Shown: piece by piece, positions 1 through 12,000 of the stretch
Position numbering within the stretch: the first letter of the stretch is position 1
How the letters are laid out: each line of letters opens with the position of its first letter
NCBI GenBank assembly: GCA_045837725.1
Contig: JBEWZL010000238.1
Location: 466,451 to 530,450 of the forward strand
From: Vermamoeba vermiformis
Lineage: Eukaryota; Tubulinea; Echinamoebida
Length of the DNA stretch: 64,000 bases
Direction: 5' to 3'
The notes under the pieces: model-generated
Told to the model about the DNA's origin: nothing
The model's input: the letters and a program-made list of their open reading frames with translations, nothing else
The model's database searches: none
Made by a program: the position numbers and the translations under genes

Positions 1-2
1 CT

Positions 3-167
3 GCCGTTGCAATCCTCATCTGGCGATTGAGACGCAGAAAGGACCAAGAAGTCGACAACTACTTTGAGGACTTGACCAGCAACCTCAATGCTACGACCAC
101 TTCTGCGTTGTACGAGAGCAAGTTCCAAGAAGGCTCTAACCCGTTCTACCAAAACACCAATGCTTAA
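3..167 (+). CDS. C-terminal end of a single-pass membrane receptor with an NPxY tail (integrin-beta-like), partial
   Basis: The window opens inside a coding exon that ends at a TAA at 165-167. The 54 visible residues start with the end of a hydrophobic segment (AVAILIW), followed by a basic stop-transfer stretch (RLRRRK) and an acidic cytoplasmic tail of about 45 residues ending in NPFYQNTNA. NPFY is an NPxY motif, the kind bound by PTB/FERM domains of talin or endocytic adaptors in integrin-beta and LDL-receptor-type tails. Tail length and motif placement resemble integrin beta, but the diagnostic ectodomain lies outside the window. It could equally be another NPxY receptor. That it is a type I membrane protein tail is fairly safe; the family name is an inference. 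Confidence 0.5.
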   Translation, partial: AVAILIWRLRRRKDQEVDNYFEDLTSNLNATTTSALYESKFQEGSNPFYQNTNA

Positions 168-254
168 ATGTATCATAATTGCGAAATCTCTTGTAACAAT
201 AATAATTAATTAAAAATTTTAATATAATAACCCTCGAGCACTAGTTTATATCAT

Positions 255-1470
255 TTACAAGTCGTTGAGCGGGTCGTGTTTAACAGCATTAGGATTCCAC
301 GCCTCAACTGGTTCATTTTTCTGCGACTGCGATTGTTGCGTGCTGCTAGATTGTTGATACTGCCCTGGCTTTTGAAATGGTCTTTGCGGGTTAGCATTGC
401 TTGGTGGAGGTTGTGGCCGTTGAGGTTGAATAGGTTCTGGTGCTGATTTAATTGGCTCGCTGTGTGGGGTGGCTGTAGATTGCGCTGTTTGTGCCTGTCG
501 CGCTAGATCCGCTTTCGCTGCTTCAAGTGCTTGGTCTGTAAGTTCAACGCCGGCAATACTTCCTATGATAACAATACAATAAATGTACCATATTTTCGTT
601 CAATTACGTATTAAAACAAATAACGCTTGGGTTTTTTTCGTAAAAGCAACGTGTTTTGAACAGTGACACGTACCATCTTCTGATTGCATTTTGGCCATTA
701 AATTCTTTAAGAATGATTGTGACGTGTAGCTCTCATTGAAATCTGTTCATAGACGGCGTCAGTATTTGTGATTGAGTTCGCAGATCCCTGCTGCTGAAAT
801 ACGCAGAAGCCATATATTAAAATATTTGGGTAATTATAATTACCTCTTCCTTCGCGTTCTCGCTGCGCCATTTCCTCGAGCCTCAATTTCGCATCTTGTT
901 CCTCGATGTCTCGGACTCTAATTTTCAGTTGTCGTTGCTCTTCGTTGTATAAATCGATTTCCTAATTAGATATATTAAATTAATATTAATTACGGCCGTC
1001 TTCCTCGGTGTTATGAAAATTTTCATTTGTGAAATTTCTGCTGTGAGTTTAGCGATCAGATCTTACTTTCTCTGACGGAGCTCTCTTCAATTTATATCCT
1101 AGCCATAGACTCCAGAGTGGGTGTAGACTACGAGGATTAGGGTATTCGCGCTCACGATATTCTACCATGCGTTTGACGGGTCTGTTCTGATCTGGTGCAG
1201 AAAAGTATTTAGATTAATTTGCATAATTATCATAATATTACAAATATCATAATATAATATTTTGCGCCTCAAAATAAGTAATTCGGACAAAGATTATTAT
1301 TTTTTGCCATTTAAATATCAGATGTAGCTGCCAGCGATCAATTTGATAATATAGTGCATACCATTAGGATCTTCGTACGTAAAAAATTTATTTCCTTCTT
1401 TGTCTGCGCCTACAAGTGTCTTTGAACTCACGCGCTTGAAAACATTCGTAATGCTTCTGAATAGAGCCAT
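255..1470 (-). CDS. NDUFAF2: NDUFAF2 (mimitin/B17.2L), mitochondrial complex I assembly factor
   Basis: Spliced minus-strand gene, start ATG at 1470, stop at 255-257. The first exon (1362-1470) encodes MALFRSITNVFKRVSSKTL followed by a VGADKEGNKFF block, matching the start of the NDUFA12/NDUFAF2 family, in which a short N-terminal helix is followed by a V-G-x-D-x-x-G-N-K-[YF] strand. The second exon carries a run ending in HPLWSLWLGYKLKRAPSEK, where the family has its conserved W-x-x-W-x-x-x-x-x-x-P signature. A charged helix follows. The last exon (about 255-561) is a long Q/P-rich tail ending VEAWNPNAVKHDPLNDL, comparable to the conserved W-x-P tail of human NDUFAF2. The family acts as a matrix chaperone in late complex I assembly. 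The tail distinguishes it from the structural paralogue NDUFA12. The Q/P insertion is longer than in human. Confidence 0.8.
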
Positions 1471-1872
1471 CGAGCTATTGATAATAAAATTGCTCTTGTT
1501 GTCGTGTAAAATTGCAAAAAATATTATTGAAACATGAAATAGGGACAGAGTAAAAAAAAATGGAATTTGAGATTTGACATGGCGCTAGCGCAGACCATAA
1601 AAATCGAGTGCATAATAGTAGTTATTATTAGCTGCCAGCTATTGATCCCGTACAGACGACTGGCACAATGAAGGCAGAATCGAGATGAAAGTGTCACCGT
1701 TGAACAAACCAGCTGTCAGATCGATACGAGCGGCCAACAGAACATGAAGATCGATTTCGTAGCAGAAAACCCCTTCGCCCTCTGGATGCGAAATTTAATT
1801 GGAACAAAATATCAACAGATTAGGACATACACGCTATTTAAAATTTGTCACTGCGCTTTATTTTTAAACTTT
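1471..1872. other. Intergenic: NDUFAF2 5' flank plus a decayed fragment of the neighbouring F-box/ankyrin gene family
   Basis: No intact gene is seen. It contains the upstream region of NDUFAF2 and the 3' flank of the next minus-strand gene. Positions about 1687-1746 on the plus strand are roughly 80 percent identical by eye to the last coding exon of the F-box/LRR/ankyrin gene at about 8787-8846. The shared core is GATCGATACGAGCGG in one and GGTCGATACGAGCGG in the other. Small indels break the frame. Confidence 0.6.
1687..1746 (+). pseudogene. Relic of the 3' end of an F-box/LRR/ankyrin paralogue
   Basis: About 60 bases align with the C-terminal coding exon of the gene at 3411-8928 (its segment at 8787-8846, protein KVSLIDKPVVMVDTSGQQN). 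The relic reads KVSPLNKPAV and then shifts frame, with single-base gaps relative to the intact copy. Being on the same strand and about 1.7 kb upstream of the intact gene, it is most simply a remnant of a tandem paralogue whose body has been lost or replaced. No splice sites or start are preserved that I can see. Confidence 0.55.
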
Positions 1873-3230
1873 TTAATTGGTCGATAGTATTCCTATAACG
1901 CGTCTAATTGAACTGTCATTGAATAATGCTCGCGCAATTGATCCAAAGTCAAGTGTTACTCCCGGATATTTCACTTGTGATAGTATTAATTCCCAAATAT
2001 CGCTCGGTAGAATAGGCACGGATTCATTCGATAAATTTCTGCAATGATTGAATCGCACAATGTTGTACAACAGCACGATCGTTGATTTAACTCTTTCATT
2101 TTGCAGTTTTCGATTCCGAAGTGTCAGTGCTTTGATCTCAGTACTGAAGCTGGTAAAGCCTCCATTTACATCGCACTCTATTATTGATTCATTTTCTTCT
2201 AAAATTGATAGGTCGGCCAGATCTTTGGGTAAAAAATAAAGGAAAAATTTTCGCAACGATTGTGTTGTTTTTAATCCGCTTTTGAAGTCTAAGTTTGTCA
2301 ACATATCTTCTTTTACCCGACGCAGATGTAGTTCTTCTAATGCCGTTGAATTGCCAATCAATCTTCCAACTGCCGTGTGCAGATCCGTGTTTGAGAGAAG
2401 TAATTCCATGTCCAGAACTTTCACGGTACTATTGGTCAATGCTTCAAATATGTCTAATTTGGAATGATTAACGCTGAATGAAAGCTGAGTCAATGCCGTT
2501 GATTTTTTGATTAGTTGAACTAGATGTGGGAGTGCTGAATCGCCGATACAGTTTAAATCAGCCATTTCTAAACATACTAATCTATCATTGTGTTCTGTAA
2601 AATATTGGCAGAATTCTTTAAATCCCTCGGTTTGCTCATCGTCAACAAATAATGACATGTCAGAAAAAGAGAACTGATTGAAATTGGTTCCGTTTTGCAA
2701 ACAAGACACAATTTCTGGGAACAATTTCGGCCAATATCCGACAAACGATTGATCCAGCTGGAAGTACTTCGTTGGGCTGCGCAGACCATGCAGCTTTGCG
2801 AGAGATCCCGACAGTGGTAGGTCTCGTTCTAGCTTGAACTCCAACGTTAACTTTTCAATCCTTGTATGGTTATTATTATTGTTATATTGTTCTATCGCTG
2901 CAAACAGAAGTTGGATGTGATCAGGTTTTGTCCTTGAATCCAGCTTAAATTTGATTTCACTGATCCGATAATTCGTATTTGGCTCTTTAATATCATTTGC
3001 TAAATAGATTATGTCCTCAGCGTTTTTTCCAAGAGAGATGTTGATCTTTTTGACAGGTTTCCTTACATCCTTGATCCGTGTATATTTGTCTGTGTACTGT
3101 GCACAATAAATAATGAAAATTAATATGAGCTCATATTGAAAATTAGTCAAAAGGTTCCGTGTCGTAATCCGGACCGAATCTTTTAAACCGAAACCGGAGC
3201 TTGGGTTACCTCAACGCTATCTGACATCAT
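1873..3230 (-). CDS. Leucine-rich-repeat-like protein of unknown function, two exons
   Basis: The large exon runs from about 3102 down to the stop at 1873. It has no good in-frame ATG near its 5' end. A short upstream exon at 3210-3230 encodes MMSDSVE, has a clean donor (GAG|gtaacc), and joins in frame to an acceptor (gtgcacag) before YTDKYTRIKDVRKPVKK, giving about 415 residues. The body has irregular leucine-rich repeats (ALTQLSFSVNHSKLDIFEAL, TALEELHLRRV, SLRKFFLYFL) similar to ribonuclease-inhibitor-type LRRs. The C-terminus VPILPSDIWELILSQVKYPG resembles an F-box-like L-P-x-D/E-[IL]-W/L motif but lies at the end rather than the start. It is divergent from the F-box/LRR/ankyrin gene, 180 bases between ATGs, and probably shares its promoter region. 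A role as substrate adaptor is a guess. Confidence 0.6.
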
Positions 3231-3410
3231 ATTGACTGTATACTACGAGCAAAAATTGGTTGTGGTGGTGAATAAACGCGTAAATTCGAAAATGGAATTC
3301 GCGAGATTTTGTTTTGTGGCTGGTTTGGTCAAGATAGCAAGTTCACATTAAATCGGTTGTTTAATTAACCAACAGAATTAAAAGGCACTGCCGAGGATTC
3401 ATTATTGGCC

Positions 3411-6400
3411 ATGGCAGCAATGGAGCACGTGCCTAACGATCTTTTGGTTGAGATCTTGAAATCGTTCGGTCTCAACTACGTTGATCGCTGGAACTGTTTG
3501 TTGGTAAGCTTTCGTGATCTCAATAAAAATTATAAAAATATATTAAGAATTTAAGTGTAATTGTCGGTTAAGCGTTTAGTGCCTTCTAAATTAATTTTTG
3601 ATTGTGGATCGTTTCATTTGTGGTTAAAATTACCTTAAAATGTAATTTGTACAGCATGACCGTCCTAGCAAGTAATATGACGCTTCGGCAAATTTAACAA
3701 ACTTAATCGTTCATATTAACGTTTTACTAACGATTTTACTCAGACGTCCAAGCAATTCAAACAAGCCGTTCTCACGCCTCGCTTGTGGACTCACGTCACT
3801 ATTCAAACATCGCCTATCTTCTACTTGCGCGATGAAGAAGAGCAAAGAAAGGATCCGAAGCCAAAAGAGCTCTCGATCCATGCCGCTGCTTTGATGCAAT
3901 TCCTCCACAAGAACTTCCCTCGTGATGTTGTGGAGTTGGATCTATCGGGTGGATTTTTTGAAAGTGAGGTAATGCTACTTAATAATATCAGAATTCTGCC
4001 CAAGTTAATGTGCCTAAAACGCATCCGAGCCAGATTTAACCTTTGGGTTGGTAAAGGGACTAATAGCGATTTTCTATAGAACTCTTACAACAAGCGCAAA
4101 TATGACAACTACCAAGGTCGTCATTCCACCAACATGTATTTGTGGGAAATGATCTACGGATTCCCGAACTTGACGAAACTTAGTTTGAAAAATGTTATCT
4201 GTCGCGATTACAGCTCTGGAGGTATGATTATAATGCTTCTATTTATATTTTGCGCAGTAGGCAACAAGTGCTTATTTTTTTTACCAGATTTGGCTACTTT
4301 GCCTTTGTACGCTGGTCAGCAGTCGAGCATCACGCATCTTAACTTGACCAATCAAGAGTTATTCAACATCAACAACAAGTCACTCGAAATGATTCTGGCA
4401 GCGTGTCCCAAGCTCGAACAACTCCAAATGAAATCCGATGATGACCTGACAACTGACGCCACGGAACTGTTCGCACAGCACACTCCAAACATCAAAGAGC
4501 TGTTGTGCATCAAGGGACCGTTCTCAGCGTCACAGTTGTCAATGTTGTGTCCGAAACTCGAAGTGTTGATCCGTAAGTAGCCCGCAGCAACATGACACTT
4601 CACACCATTGATTGAAATTGCGTGCATTACGTTGTATTTTAATCGAGTGCGAAGGCCTTGTACTAACAACTGTGCATAGTTACTAAGGCCAAACGGTTCG
4701 CATGGGAAGCTGACGAAGAGCCCACCGAGCCTCCAACTCTCAGACCTGAAATTACGTTCTTCAACAGCGAGTGGTAAGTCTAAGTACTTCTTTATTGATT
4801 GATGATCTCTAATACCTTGCTCTTGCAGTAAAAACTTGTGGTCCGATACCAAATTCTCCAAGACCGAAGCCAAGAAATTGGAAAAAGCCTTCCAAAACAC
4901 ATCGTGGAGCGATTACTACGGTACCCCGTTCATCGCTAAAATGCTCGAAGTCAAAGAGGACACTGACGACCGAGTTGAGAGCTTGTTGAATTTGTTCAAG
5001 AAGATGGGCATGGACATCGATGAGCAGTAAGCAGACCAGCAAAGCTTCGTATTTTCGGTAACTTATTTTCACCACGAACAGAGTGAAATCAAAGGACGAA
5101 GTTCGGTTCAATCCTTTCAAGCTTCAGTTCCCATACGACGCTTCATTCGACAAAGAACCGTATGGTGAAGTAACATACAGTCCCTTGTACTTCTATCAAA
5201 CCGATGGGGACTCAGCACTGCATCTTGCAGTGAAACGAGCCAATGCAACTGATTCAAAACACATTACGCGTCAACTGATGAGTTTGTTGCTCAAGAAAGG
5301 TGCCAACGTCAACCTCAGAAACAAGTAAGCGATTAAAATTTCATCGGTGTATGAACGCTAACGCATTGTTGTGTTGAAGGGAGGGCAAGACACCGATCTG
5401 CTACTCACTCAACTCGAAGGTGCTCAAGACACTTGTCGATGCCGGTGCAGATGCCAAAGTGATCGACAACAACGGATGGAATGTGTTGATGAATGTCATT
5501 GCCAACCCTTCTCGATACAAGCGTGACTTTGGTACGACAATTGTGATGCCAATAATCAATTCTAAACCGCTAATGCTTTGTTAGACGACGATGCGATGAT
5601 GAAGATGGTCAATTTGTTGACTGAAAAGGCACTCGACATCAACTATGAAGCACCCGATGGCATGAATGCACTCAACGTAAGTACTCTTGAGAACACTCGA
5701 ACATATCAAGCGTTGACACGTGTCACTTTGACAGGTTGCATTGTTGTGTGGTCAACTCGAAGTTGCAAAGAAGATCCAAAAGATGATGAAAAAGCCCGAG
5801 CCCAGCACTCACAAGTAAGTTCAATCTGATTGTGAACGCGACCACATGTACTAATAGAGTTGACACAAAGGGGTCCTCGATTGAGCACTCTTTCATGCTT
5901 GTGTCTGTCTCGTGTTCGAGAAGTTGATGTTGAGACCCAAAAGGAGCTGGTACGGTGTCGAGATTTAGTTTTAAAATTAGCTAATCGTGCCCAGATTGGC
6001 GAGCTGTTAGACGCAGGCTATGATGTGTTGTCTCAAGATGACAAAGGTCACAATGCACTTCACATCACGTGCTTGTATCGACGATTTGATCTTGCCAAAG
6101 AACTCATCACGTGAGTAGTGTCCCTTTGTGAAGTCAAAATCTAATATGACTCTAATCTGTTCCCAATATCAGTCGATGCAAACAAGCGGCAGAACTTTTG
6201 TCAGCAAAAGACAATGACGGCTACACACCTCTGCACTACGCTATCACTCTTTATGCAAAGGTACGTGTAAATATATATGTTTTTGTATGACGGTAAAACT
6301 TAACGCGTATTCTTCAGAGTGCCCCTGAATGGTCGGATTGCAAGGCGCTCGAAGAAATTGCTGAAAAGCTTCGCAAGCAATACAACTACTTTGAGTCCTA

Positions 6401-8928
6401 CGATATCACCGTCACTCTTAGCGATTTGATCAATGCTGCTGCAGTGGTCGAGAACACTCAAGGATGCATCTTTGACGTGGTGTCGAAGAACGGTGAGACT
6501 CCGTTGCACTCACTCTGTCGCTCGTATCAGAACGACAAAGCACCTGTTGTGAAACAGCTTCTTCTCAACTCAGCCAATCCTGACATTCCGGTAATACTCG
6601 ATCTCGTTGACAACCACACACCTGTCTAACATTTGTTCAGGACATCTACGGTCAAACACCGTTGTTGATCTCTTGCTTCAACCTTGATGTCAAAGTGGTG
6701 AAGAAGTTGTTGAAACAAAAAGTCAATGTCAACGCAGCTGACATGCACGGCGTGACACCAGTGCTTGCAGCGTGTCACGGATTCAACAAAGAACTCGATG
6801 ACGCGAATTCTCATCAAGTCAACTCTTATCGTCTTAAACCTGACGAGGAGCGACAGATTCAAAAGGCTAAAGCGGATGTAGCGACTGCTTTTCGTCAAAT
6901 CATTGCCTTGTTGGTGGAACACAATGCTGACTTCACTGTCAAGGATAAGGTAAGTCTCTTGCATTTGAGACAGCAAATTTGATGCTAACAATTGATTAGC
7001 TTACGTGGCGAACACCTTTGCACATTATTGCGGGAACAATTGTCGACTGTTCGGATCTGATCGAACGATTCGTGAAAGACCTCAAATCTGATGTCAATGC
7101 TCGGTACGTAATTGACAGGTCTGACCTGAATCCTGTCTAACATAACAATAGTGACATCCGCAACGATGCTCCTATCCACTTGGCTGTTCGCAAGTATTGT
7201 CCCAAGCACATTCGCAAATTGCTCGAGTTGGGTGCTGACATCAATGCCATTGGCTGGAATAACCTCACACGTAAGTGACTTGGCTAGAAATTACACTAAG
7301 CACTGTTCTCATGCATCTGTTAGCCTTGCATGCGTTGTTCAAATTGAACGAGTACTCGTCGTTCAAAGGCAACGGTGAGCCCATGCGAGGAGGCTACAAG
7401 ATCTTGGGCCATAGTATCGTGCATTATCACTCGTGGATTTGGAACAGCGTTGAGCTAGGGCTGCCTGTGAGCGTCAGAAACAGATTCGCTGTGCGAGTGG
7501 ACACTGAAGAGAAAGAACTTGCCGATGAAATGCTCGTGGCCTTGTTCGAACACGCGGACAAGATCGATTTTGGCATTAAAGACAACGAAGGTGCCTTGGC
7601 GCTGCATACGGTGAGTACTTCAGAAACAACCACCGGCGTGGCAATGAATGATTTTTTGCTAACAAATTTTCTTCGGTTTTAGATGGCCGACAACTGGCGT
7701 GAAGAAGACAACCAATCAGCGATCATCGTCAACTCGGAGGTCGTGAAAAAGCTTCTCACGCCCGTACAACGCAAACTCCCCGTGCCAAATCTGTTCTTGA
7801 AGTACGCGACGAAAGAGCACTTGGCCTCAAGAGGATCTTGGTACCAAACTGCCGTGGAAAATCTCGTTCGCGTTTTCCAAGTCTATCAAGCCCCGTTCGA
7901 AGTGCCAAAAGAAGCAGCAATTCAGTTCATGAAAGACATCATTGCCAAGGGATTTGACTTTGGTTACAAGGACTCGATCATTCGTCACTTCACTTCCAAC
8001 TCGCGTGATGTTTGGCCTGAGGTGCTTGAATTGATCTTCGAGAACACTCCTCGTAAGTCTTGTATCAAATATACAATTTCTTTTGTCTGTAAAAAAATGA
8101 ATTTTGATGTTTATTAATGTTACTTACAGGTAAATTCTACGAATCCGCATTCTCGAACGTGACGCCGGATAGTGAAACAACAGTGATGCACAACAGTCTC
8201 GGTTGCAAAACCGATAATCGTAGCGCAAACTCTGTGAAGCAGGCTGCCGTTATGTTGATGAAATATGTGCCGCACTTATTGAATGCTTACGACGGTAACG
8301 GCCGAACTACGCTCATTGAAGCTATCGAACGCAACACCATTAACTCATCCGAGGAGAAAATTACCAAGGTGTCAGTTACCGTTGAGGTCTTGCTCTCTCA
8401 GCCTGGTAAGTCTTATTGAACAATAGTATATTGTAGCAGTTTTTTTTGACTTTTGTTTGCAGGCATTGAGGTGAACAAGAAGCACCGGGACAACGGCAAA
8501 ACGGCTTTGCATTATGCTGCTTGTAACTCCCCGCTGACAAGCATGATCGGCTTGTTCTACAACAACCATTTCTACTACAACAATATCGGTGTAGATCTCA
8601 CCATGTTGGCTCTAGTCGATGGTACGCATCCAACTCAAAAATTTTTCCTAAACTTGGCTAAAACTATTGTTTTATAGCTGGTGCCGATATGACGATCAAA
8701 GACAACGACGGAAGAACTCCTCTCGACATTTTACCTGCATTAGAGTACGTCGTCAAGGAACGCAGAAAGATGTTGTTGCGCGAAGAGAAGGTGTCGCTGA
8801 TTGACAAGCCAGTGGTCATGGTCGATACGAGCGGTCAACAGAACAATGCACTCATCTCGGCGTTCAATATCGATAAGTTGCATACTTACCAAGGGGATGA
8901 TAATGATATGGGCGGTCTTTTCGATTAA
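3411..8928 (+). CDS. F-box / LRR / ankyrin-repeat protein (about 1,360 aa, about 21 exons)
   Basis: Starts MAAMEHVPNDLLVEILKSFG at 3411, a typical F-box opening (L-P/V-x-D-L-L-x-E-I-L). It is followed by W..C, then LRR-type segments (DVVELDLSGGFFES, FPNLTKLSLKNV, SSITHLNLTNQELF, PKLEQLQMKS) to about 4575. From about 5190 there are many ankyrin repeats: DGDSALHLAVKRANA, KKGANVNLRNKEGKTPI, DDKGHNALHITCLYRRFDLA, YGQTPLLISCFNLDVKVVKK, RNDAPIHLAVRKY, NDGRTPLDILPALEYV. The exon joining the two halves (about 4829-5030 to 5083) keeps frame through a normal intron, so this reads as one gene. It ends DNDMGGLFD* at 8926-8928. Known F-box proteins recruit substrates to SCF ubiquitin ligases; LRR and ankyrin blocks would supply substrate binding. 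The LRR-plus-ankyrin combination behind an F-box is uncommon. Some of the roughly 20 introns (about 50-240 bases) have boundaries set only by frame. Confidence 0.75.
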
Positions 8929-9021
8929 ACCTCCTAATCATCGTAATAAAAGTAATTTTTTATCTATTTATTCACTAGCTAAAACTTAAAACAGCAATTC
9001 AACCTTTAATTTTAAATAGAC

Positions 9022-12000
9022 CTATGCACCAATATAATCCACGATCCAACAACACGGTCTTTCGCTGCACTTTGATGTTGACGAATGAGCTAGTCCGATG
9101 TAACACAAAACATCGCAGTTGACCTCCGGAAGCACGTGCCAGTACATGGCAATGGGTACAATGAGGGCAAGGCCTATCTGATTGCTTAGTTTAAAAGTCA
9201 CCGCTCTAGCTGACACGTCTAATTTGCCAATCAGCAGCGTCGCTCCTTCAGTCAGGTGCATTAATTGGTCCGTCGTGATCTTGTAAGAATCATAACGACT
9301 GGTGTCAACATCCCAGTACTGTCGATTGTGAATTGCAATCCAACCTTGCGTAGACCACAACCATCTTGCGACTTGTTGGGTCAGACAATGCACTGCGATG
9401 AGGTTTTCAGCTGTTTGAAACCGAGAAAACAACAGATCTTTTGCAACGTCACTGAACACGAGCTCATTCAGATGTTTAGCTTCTTGGAAGTGACTTGGGT
9501 AAATAATCGAGAGCGAATATGACAAGTTTGGCAACAATGCTTCTCCTGTGTGGTGCAAAAAAGTATCGTCAAAGCCTTCGGGTTTGTCCACGATCACTTG
9601 GAGTTGAAGGAGAGCAATCTGCAAATCTGTCTTGCCAACGTTTCTCTCGGGCCTTAGTTTTTGAATGAGAGCCAACTGGTTTGATAAATTATGACAGCAT
9701 CTTGGATCGTCCAACGACAGCACGTAAAACCATTTCACGGTCTCGATCCATCTTGGCAACTCAAATTCTAACTCCATTATGTTGCAATTCACTTCGATAA
9801 GGTTTTGCATAACTCCGCAGCAGGTTGGTTGTAGCTGTAAACTATTGGCGAAAAACGTTGCTGCACCGTGCCAATTGTTTTGCATTTTTTTGACGAAACC
9901 CATTTGAGCAACAGCCGCAGAATTACAAGATACACTGGCATTTGACACGATTGACTCAGCCTTGATCATTGCTTCAAATGCATACTGTTCAGCCATTTGC
10001 AGTGGAGTAGTAGTGTCAAGCGTTTTCCACTCGTCTTCAGTTATCTTGTCATTCCGTAGTGCCATGCGACTGACAAGAATAAGTAGATGGCACATTATTT
10101 CTGGTTCAACTTTCAAAGTGTTTGTGAGGCTCAAGGCGAGCTTTAGAGTTTGAAACTGATTGTGCGACCAAAGTTGAGCAATGAAAGGAGAAAACTCCGA
10201 ATGATATCGCTCGAACAGTAATTTCTGGAGAGAATTCTCTGGCAGTGTGCTGAAATATTTGGCCATTGACTCGAGGTTGAGTTCTCTTATTAACTTGTCA
10301 AAGACCAGCTTGGCGACATAAGAGTGGCAAAATCTGACGGTTCTCTTGGCATTGTCGACACTAACAAGAATCGATCGCTGTTCTTGCAAAATTTTCATGC
10401 TCACTGGCCATTTTTCGCGGTTCTTAAACCAATCCAAGCTGACATTCACATTCGTGTAGAGCTGAACCATAGCAATCCAGAGCCAGTGTTCTTTATCCAG
10501 TAAACACTTGGCCAAACAATTCCCAACGTAAGTCTCGGCAGAGAGATCGGAGCCAAGAAAAGCGCAGACTGAGAAATCGAAAGGCGAAGCATCGTCAAGT
10601 TCCGCTGGACTCGCTGTCCTTATCCCTGTTTTGTGTCTTTCGTGAAACGCATTTGCATTTCTCTTGTAGAAGTTTGCAACGTCAGATGGGTTATCGATTG
10701 ATTTGGGCAACGGAATCTCCGTGCCGTATATCTGCCCAGAAAGAGGTCTTGTTGATTGCAATCTCTCAACGTTCCAATCAAGTGAGTGACAGCTGATGAA
10801 CACTACAGTGGTTGTAGCCAACCCTTGGAGCGAGATATTCGGGATTGAATTGTCGCGCAAAAATATGATGACTGGAGACGAAAGCGAGAGGCTCAGTTGT
10901 TGCCCGGCGCGATAGATCTTGATGAAAAGTTCTGAAGTCAATTGAATTCCACTCTTCAACGCAAGTACTGGATGTTTCTTTGCAAGCTCGAGACACAATC
11001 TCACTGCCGCTGAACTTCCTCCTTCTCCGTGCTTGTGCACTATTTTGAGTAGGTAACATCGCTCACGAGAGCTTGCGTCAAGCCATCGCTGAATACTCTG
11101 CAGTGCTTCTTGGTGAAATTTCTGGTTCATGAGAAGCATTCGCGAGCAATCTCGCCATGACCAATCACCGCCGCGCAAGTAATTCATCTCTGGGTCCTCA
11201 TCGTCCACAATGGTTCCATTAACGCACGTGACAGGTGTAGCTGGTCTGCTTTCTTGTAAATATTGTGCAACGACATCGTAGTATTGCACTACAGTCCGCT
11301 CTTGTTCGTCAGACAAAGTCCTCAGTTTGCCATCTACATTCACGCGACAATAATCTGGCCGAGGTAGTATCATTCCCAAATAAGGCAAGTATTCTAAAAA
11401 CTCCCTTGCCGTGCACTTTATCCAAGTTGAGCGATCATCATCAGTCTGTTCAACGTCGGAGAGAACTACGCAGTTGAAGGCGGGTAGTTGATACTTCAGT
11501 TCAAAGAAAGGAAGGAGAAGTGTTTTTGTGACCACATCACTCCACAAACCGCTGCCAAAAGCTGTGACAACCAGCGTGACATTTCGGCGCTTTTTGATCT
11601 CGTCTATGAAGTTGTACAATGTGCGCGCATATAATTTTGACCAGTTTTGCTGCATTTTGCCGATAGTAAGTCCTTCGAGAGCTGCTGGGCTGGGCACATT
11701 CGCAGAAATCCATTTGAAATCTATGTCTGTGATCGGTTTCCCTTCTTCTAATCGGCAGTACGTGAATTGAGGAAATTTCTGGTTTAATATATCAGGGCCA
11801 TCAAGATAAGGTCCTTCCGCTCGTATTTTCATGTCTTGGTATGTGCGAGGAGCAGATTCGTTCCACAAGTCCTCCGCAAAGTCGAGCACGCAATTCGGTC
11901 GTAATTTGTAGCCTGATGGGAATAGTTGAGGAGTATCTTCGGGCCACGGACATCGCACCCAAATGACAAATGAGGAGCGGTCTTGCATCTGCTCTAACAA

